Source: Antedon bifida
Lineage: Eukaryota > Echinodermata > Crinoidea > Comatulida > Antedonidae
Reading direction: 5' to 3'
DNA: 64,000 nucleotides
Assembly (NCBI GenBank): GCA_963402885.1
Contig: OY727096.1
Location: 2,728,001-2,792,000, forward strand
Below the pieces are notes generated by a model. The model had not been told where the DNA came from. It did no database searches and saw only the letters and a program-made list of their open reading frames with translations. Positions 61,175 through 64,000 of the stretch are shown here, piece by piece; within the stretch, counting starts at the first letter, position 1; the number at the start of each line of letters is the position of its first letter. A program made the translations under genes and the position numbers.

Positions 61175-61690
61175 ATGGATCTGGAGGATGAATGGATCTG
61201 GAGGATGAATGGAGCTGGAGGATGAATGGAGCTGGAGTAATCAATGGAGCTGGAGGATGAATGGAGCTGGAGGATGAATGGAGCTGGAATAATCAATGGA
61301 GCTGGAGGATGAATGGAGCTGGAGTAATCAATGGAGCTGGAGGATGAATGGAGCTGGAGGATGAATGGAGCTGGAGTAATCAATGGAGCTGGAGGATGAA
61401 TGGAGCTGGAGTAATCAATGGAGCTGGAGGATGAATGGAGCTGGAGGATGAATGGAGCTGGAGGATGAATGGAGCTGGAATAATCAATGGAGCTGGAGGA
61501 TGAATGGAGCTGGAGTAATCAATGGAGCTGGAGGATGAATGGAGCTGGAGGATGAATGGAGCTGGAGTAATCAATGGAGCTGGAGGATGAATGGAGCTGG
61601 AGTAATCAATGGAGCTGGAGGATGAATGGAGATGGAGGATGGATGGAGCTGGAGGATGGATGGAGCTAGAGGACGAATGGAGCACAATGG
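61175..61690. repeat. 17/18-bp minisatellite with higher-order pattern
   Basis: About 30 units of AATGGAGCTGGAGGATG (17 bp) alternate with AATGGAGCTGGAGTAATC (18 bp). The unit lacks stops on the minus strand in any frame, producing false Ser/Pro-rich ORFs. Confidence 0.92.
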
Positions 61691-62125
61691 AGTTACACTT
61701 GCATTATTTGTACATCTTACAATTACTGTATATAATTAATTTCTTAGCACAGTGTAATTTCTCTATGTTTAAAATGCATATAATAGTGTACAGTACATAG
61801 GCCTACAGTTGTTATAAGTATATTGGGATTGGGAGTATATCACACACTTATTCCATATCGTTTATTAATGCATACATTATTATATTTCTGGTTACTGATC
61901 GATATATATTTTTACTATACTATATTTACACATGTATTGTTGTATTCTACAGTCCCATATATAAAATAATATTACAGGTACCAATCAACTACTTACACAT
62001 TAACACAGTTAGGGAAAGTGTTCCTATTTCACATTACTGAAGTACGTAATCCATCTACTGGTTACAGAGTGTCTAGAGCAAAGCACATAATTTGATATGA
62101 AACACCTTTTATTGTAAGCAACCAT

Positions 62126-62250
62126 TTGTCAAAAAATGTGCCCATACATGGACATGATGATGTCATATCACTAGTACCCTATTTGGGTATATCACTGCCA
62201 TATTTGGGCACATCACACTTTTTTGTCAAACTAGTTTGATAGTGTGGACA
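62126..62250 (-). mobile_element. CArG-MITE copy 22, left arm lost
   Basis: It ends TTTGATAGTGTGGACAGTG. Contains CCATATTTGG. Confidence 0.75.
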
Positions 62251-63157
62251 GTGTGAGCACTAACCCACTATAAATCAGGGCCATTATTAATCTGTAAGTA
62301 AATAATAAATATACAACAGTATAATATCAAATTATTATGAGGAATATAAACATTTAATAAAAAGTATTACTTGTACCAACGGAAGAAGAAAAAGTATAAA
62401 AACAGAACCTTATTTTCAAGGAATATTAACAGCACCATTTTTTAGCAGTTAAACTTGTTTTGTACTCAACAATTTTCACAATAATATTCTCAATTAACCT
62501 CCATATATTTTCTTGAAAGCTGTTTTTAAAATATTTTCTTTTCAGTTTACAAGATAATGCTATACAAAAAAAAATAAAAATTGTATGCACCCTTTGATGT
62601 TTTAGGCCAAATAAAAGTTAGTTTCATGTCCGAGATTTTAAATAGTTTGAAAGCGCTGTATAATAGAAAATGACATTTGGTATCAAAACAATTTAAGGTA
62701 ATTAAATTTATCACAAACACTGTACTATATTTCATATTCCATCCCTACAGTTATTTATACCAGTAAAGATACAAGGACTGTCCTCCAAAATCAATTATTC
62801 TAGACCTGGCCTAGCAAATATTTTCCAATTACATACATACTGTATGCCCAAACATTGTCATATTCAAGTATAATATAAACTCATTGTAAAATGCGTGGCC
62901 CAGGCTTCGTGAGAGTACACCATCCCGGTTAAAATCACAATTTTCTTTTTTCAACAAATTAATACTAGTTTATGAGCTACTGCAGCAAAAATAGGATAAT
63001 TTACAATCAAAATAACAACACACAATATACTTTGTATTAATACCATTCTAAATACTGTATTGGAGAGCTTTCTAATATACATGCTCAATAGACGTAGATA
63101 GATACACACTAAATGGAGGTACACTCAATACGTCCTATATTTAATACACAGCAATGT

Positions 63158-63987
63158 TTAAGCATCAGAATCTGATCTTGGTGAGGTCAGTGGGGAGCTG
63201 CTTTGATCCGATCCCGGAGCCCCTTGTGGTGAGAAGTCAAAATGTCTTTGCTCTGCGCCAACTTGCTTAACATCAGCCTGTGTGGTTGGTACACTTATGC
63301 CTGGGTTACTGAATGAACGAAAATACTGGTACATCTTGTTCAAAGGAGACACTACAAGTAGGAAGAATTAGTAAAATAAATGTAAAACAAGTGAAAATTC
63401 CCAATTTATTAAAATAAAATATCATTTTAAGCAGATCGCCAAGGATATCCATTACGTGAGTTTTCACTATCCATCTGAAAGCTGGCAACCTTGTCTCACA
63501 AGATACTTTATACACAAAAGTTTTATTACTTATATTTTATACTTTAATACATGGTAGCCATCTTTGGGATTTGAACCCAAGACTCTAGGGTAGCCAGACA
63601 TCTTAACCACAAAGATAACCTACACTGCCTTTAGTAAAAACAAAAACAAAACAACTCAGCCCTAATAATGTCTATGAGGTTTATATACTTTTTAAATTGT
63701 TATTTTACCACAAAGATAAAAATAGATAAAAACATACAGGGCGGGGTAGGCGACCCAATTGGCGAACCGATGGGTGTGGTTGGCATGGCCTTAGCATGGC
63801 AGCCATCAATTTCACTCCTATTGGAGTTGATGTCCATCTCCTGCGACTGCTGCCTTTTCTGTATCTGCTGATACTTGCGTAGACTTGAATGGCAACTTCC
63901 TGGTGCCACAAACATGCTTGGAGGAATCGTAGCCATGACAAAATAAATAATTTTCTTATTTCTAGAAACAAATTTGGCACAAATTAA
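63158..63987 (-). CDS. Last two coding exons of an unrecognised Ser/Pro-rich protein
   Basis: Exon 63987-63738 starts after the strong acceptor CTTTCTCTTTCAG and ends at a GTATGT donor. The last exon, 63351-63158, ends with TAA. Joined, they run in frame through a T|TG codon: MATIPPSMFVAPGSC, a Gln-rich KYQQIQKRQQSQEMD segment, TPIGSPIGSPTPPLSPLNKM, YQYFRSFSNPG and a final SPLTSPRSDSDA. Many SP/TP pairs suggest proline-directed phosphorylation (inference). The 5' exons lie beyond the window. I do not recognise the family, and no folded domain is visible. The entry frame rests on the open reading frame and phase match only. Confidence 0.65.
63555..63632 (-). mobile_element. tRNA-like SINE head (family 3)
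   Basis: The minus strand reads TTTGTGGTTAAGATG (A box/D arm), then CTTGGGTTCAAATCCCAAAG, a perfect B box with a five-pair T stem. The acceptor stem does not close, so it is a SINE or tRNA pseudogene rather than a functional tRNA. It is intronic to the terminal gene. Confidence 0.6.
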
Positions 63988-64000
63988 CTGAAAGAGAAAG

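Noticed and set aside
61156..61685. Two long minus-strand Ser/Pro/Ile-rich ORFs
   Set aside because: They are translations of the 17/18-bp minisatellite, which has no stops on that strand. There is no start context, splice sites or non-repeat sequence.
63705..63980. Alternate minus-strand frame over the terminal-gene exon
   Set aside because: Its continuation into the last exon hits a stop at once, whereas the MATIPPS frame continues for 63 codons to a natural stop.

Overview
This is an AT-rich, intron-rich animal nuclear DNA window with consistent GT-AG splicing. Three long multi-exon genes can be reconstructed with matching splice phases at every junction, plus the 3' end of a fourth. The many TAGGCCTA-type words and the gene structures suggest a marine deuterostome invertebrate, most likely an echinoderm. 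That placement is an inference, since no ribosomal or mitochondrial marker is present.

Layout: (1) Positions 1-3350 are non-coding. They hold a 1.28-kb inverted-repeat insertion and a CCAAT-containing palindromic repeat. (2) Positions 3359-35394 on the plus strand carry a DYRK-family protein kinase gene of at least 15 coding exons, closest to DYRK4. It has two or three candidate alternative first exons and very long 5' introns filled with repeats. (3) Positions 35395-43505 hold no gene. They contain tandem repeats, a 636-bp terminal-inverted-repeat element and a tandem array of CArG-type boxes. (4) Positions 43506-50131 on the minus strand carry a four-exon gene joining a THAP DNA-binding domain to eight C2H2-type zinc fingers, with CtBP-type PxDLS motifs between them. 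(5) Positions 52662-58208 on the minus strand carry an 11-exon cytoplasmic poly(A)-binding protein gene (PABPC1-like, 639 aa, four RRMs plus MLLE). (6) Positions 58209-63157 are repeat-rich intergenic DNA with a 17/18-bp minisatellite. (7) Positions 63158-63987 on the minus strand hold the last two coding exons of an unrecognised Ser/Pro-rich protein.

The genes are ordinary eukaryotic regulators (a kinase, a transcription factor, an mRNA-binding protein) and show no operon-like relationship. The most striking non-genic signal is a near-palindromic MITE present about 22 times. Its core consists of repeated CC(A/T)6GG words, the CArG box bound by SRF/MADS proteins. One copy is expanded into six perfect boxes at exact 21-bp spacing. 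The window also contains three tRNA-derived SINE types with recognisable Pol III B boxes, several other MITE families, LINE-like 3' tails and two hammerhead-like retroelement motifs. Copy boundaries for repeats are approximate to a few bases.
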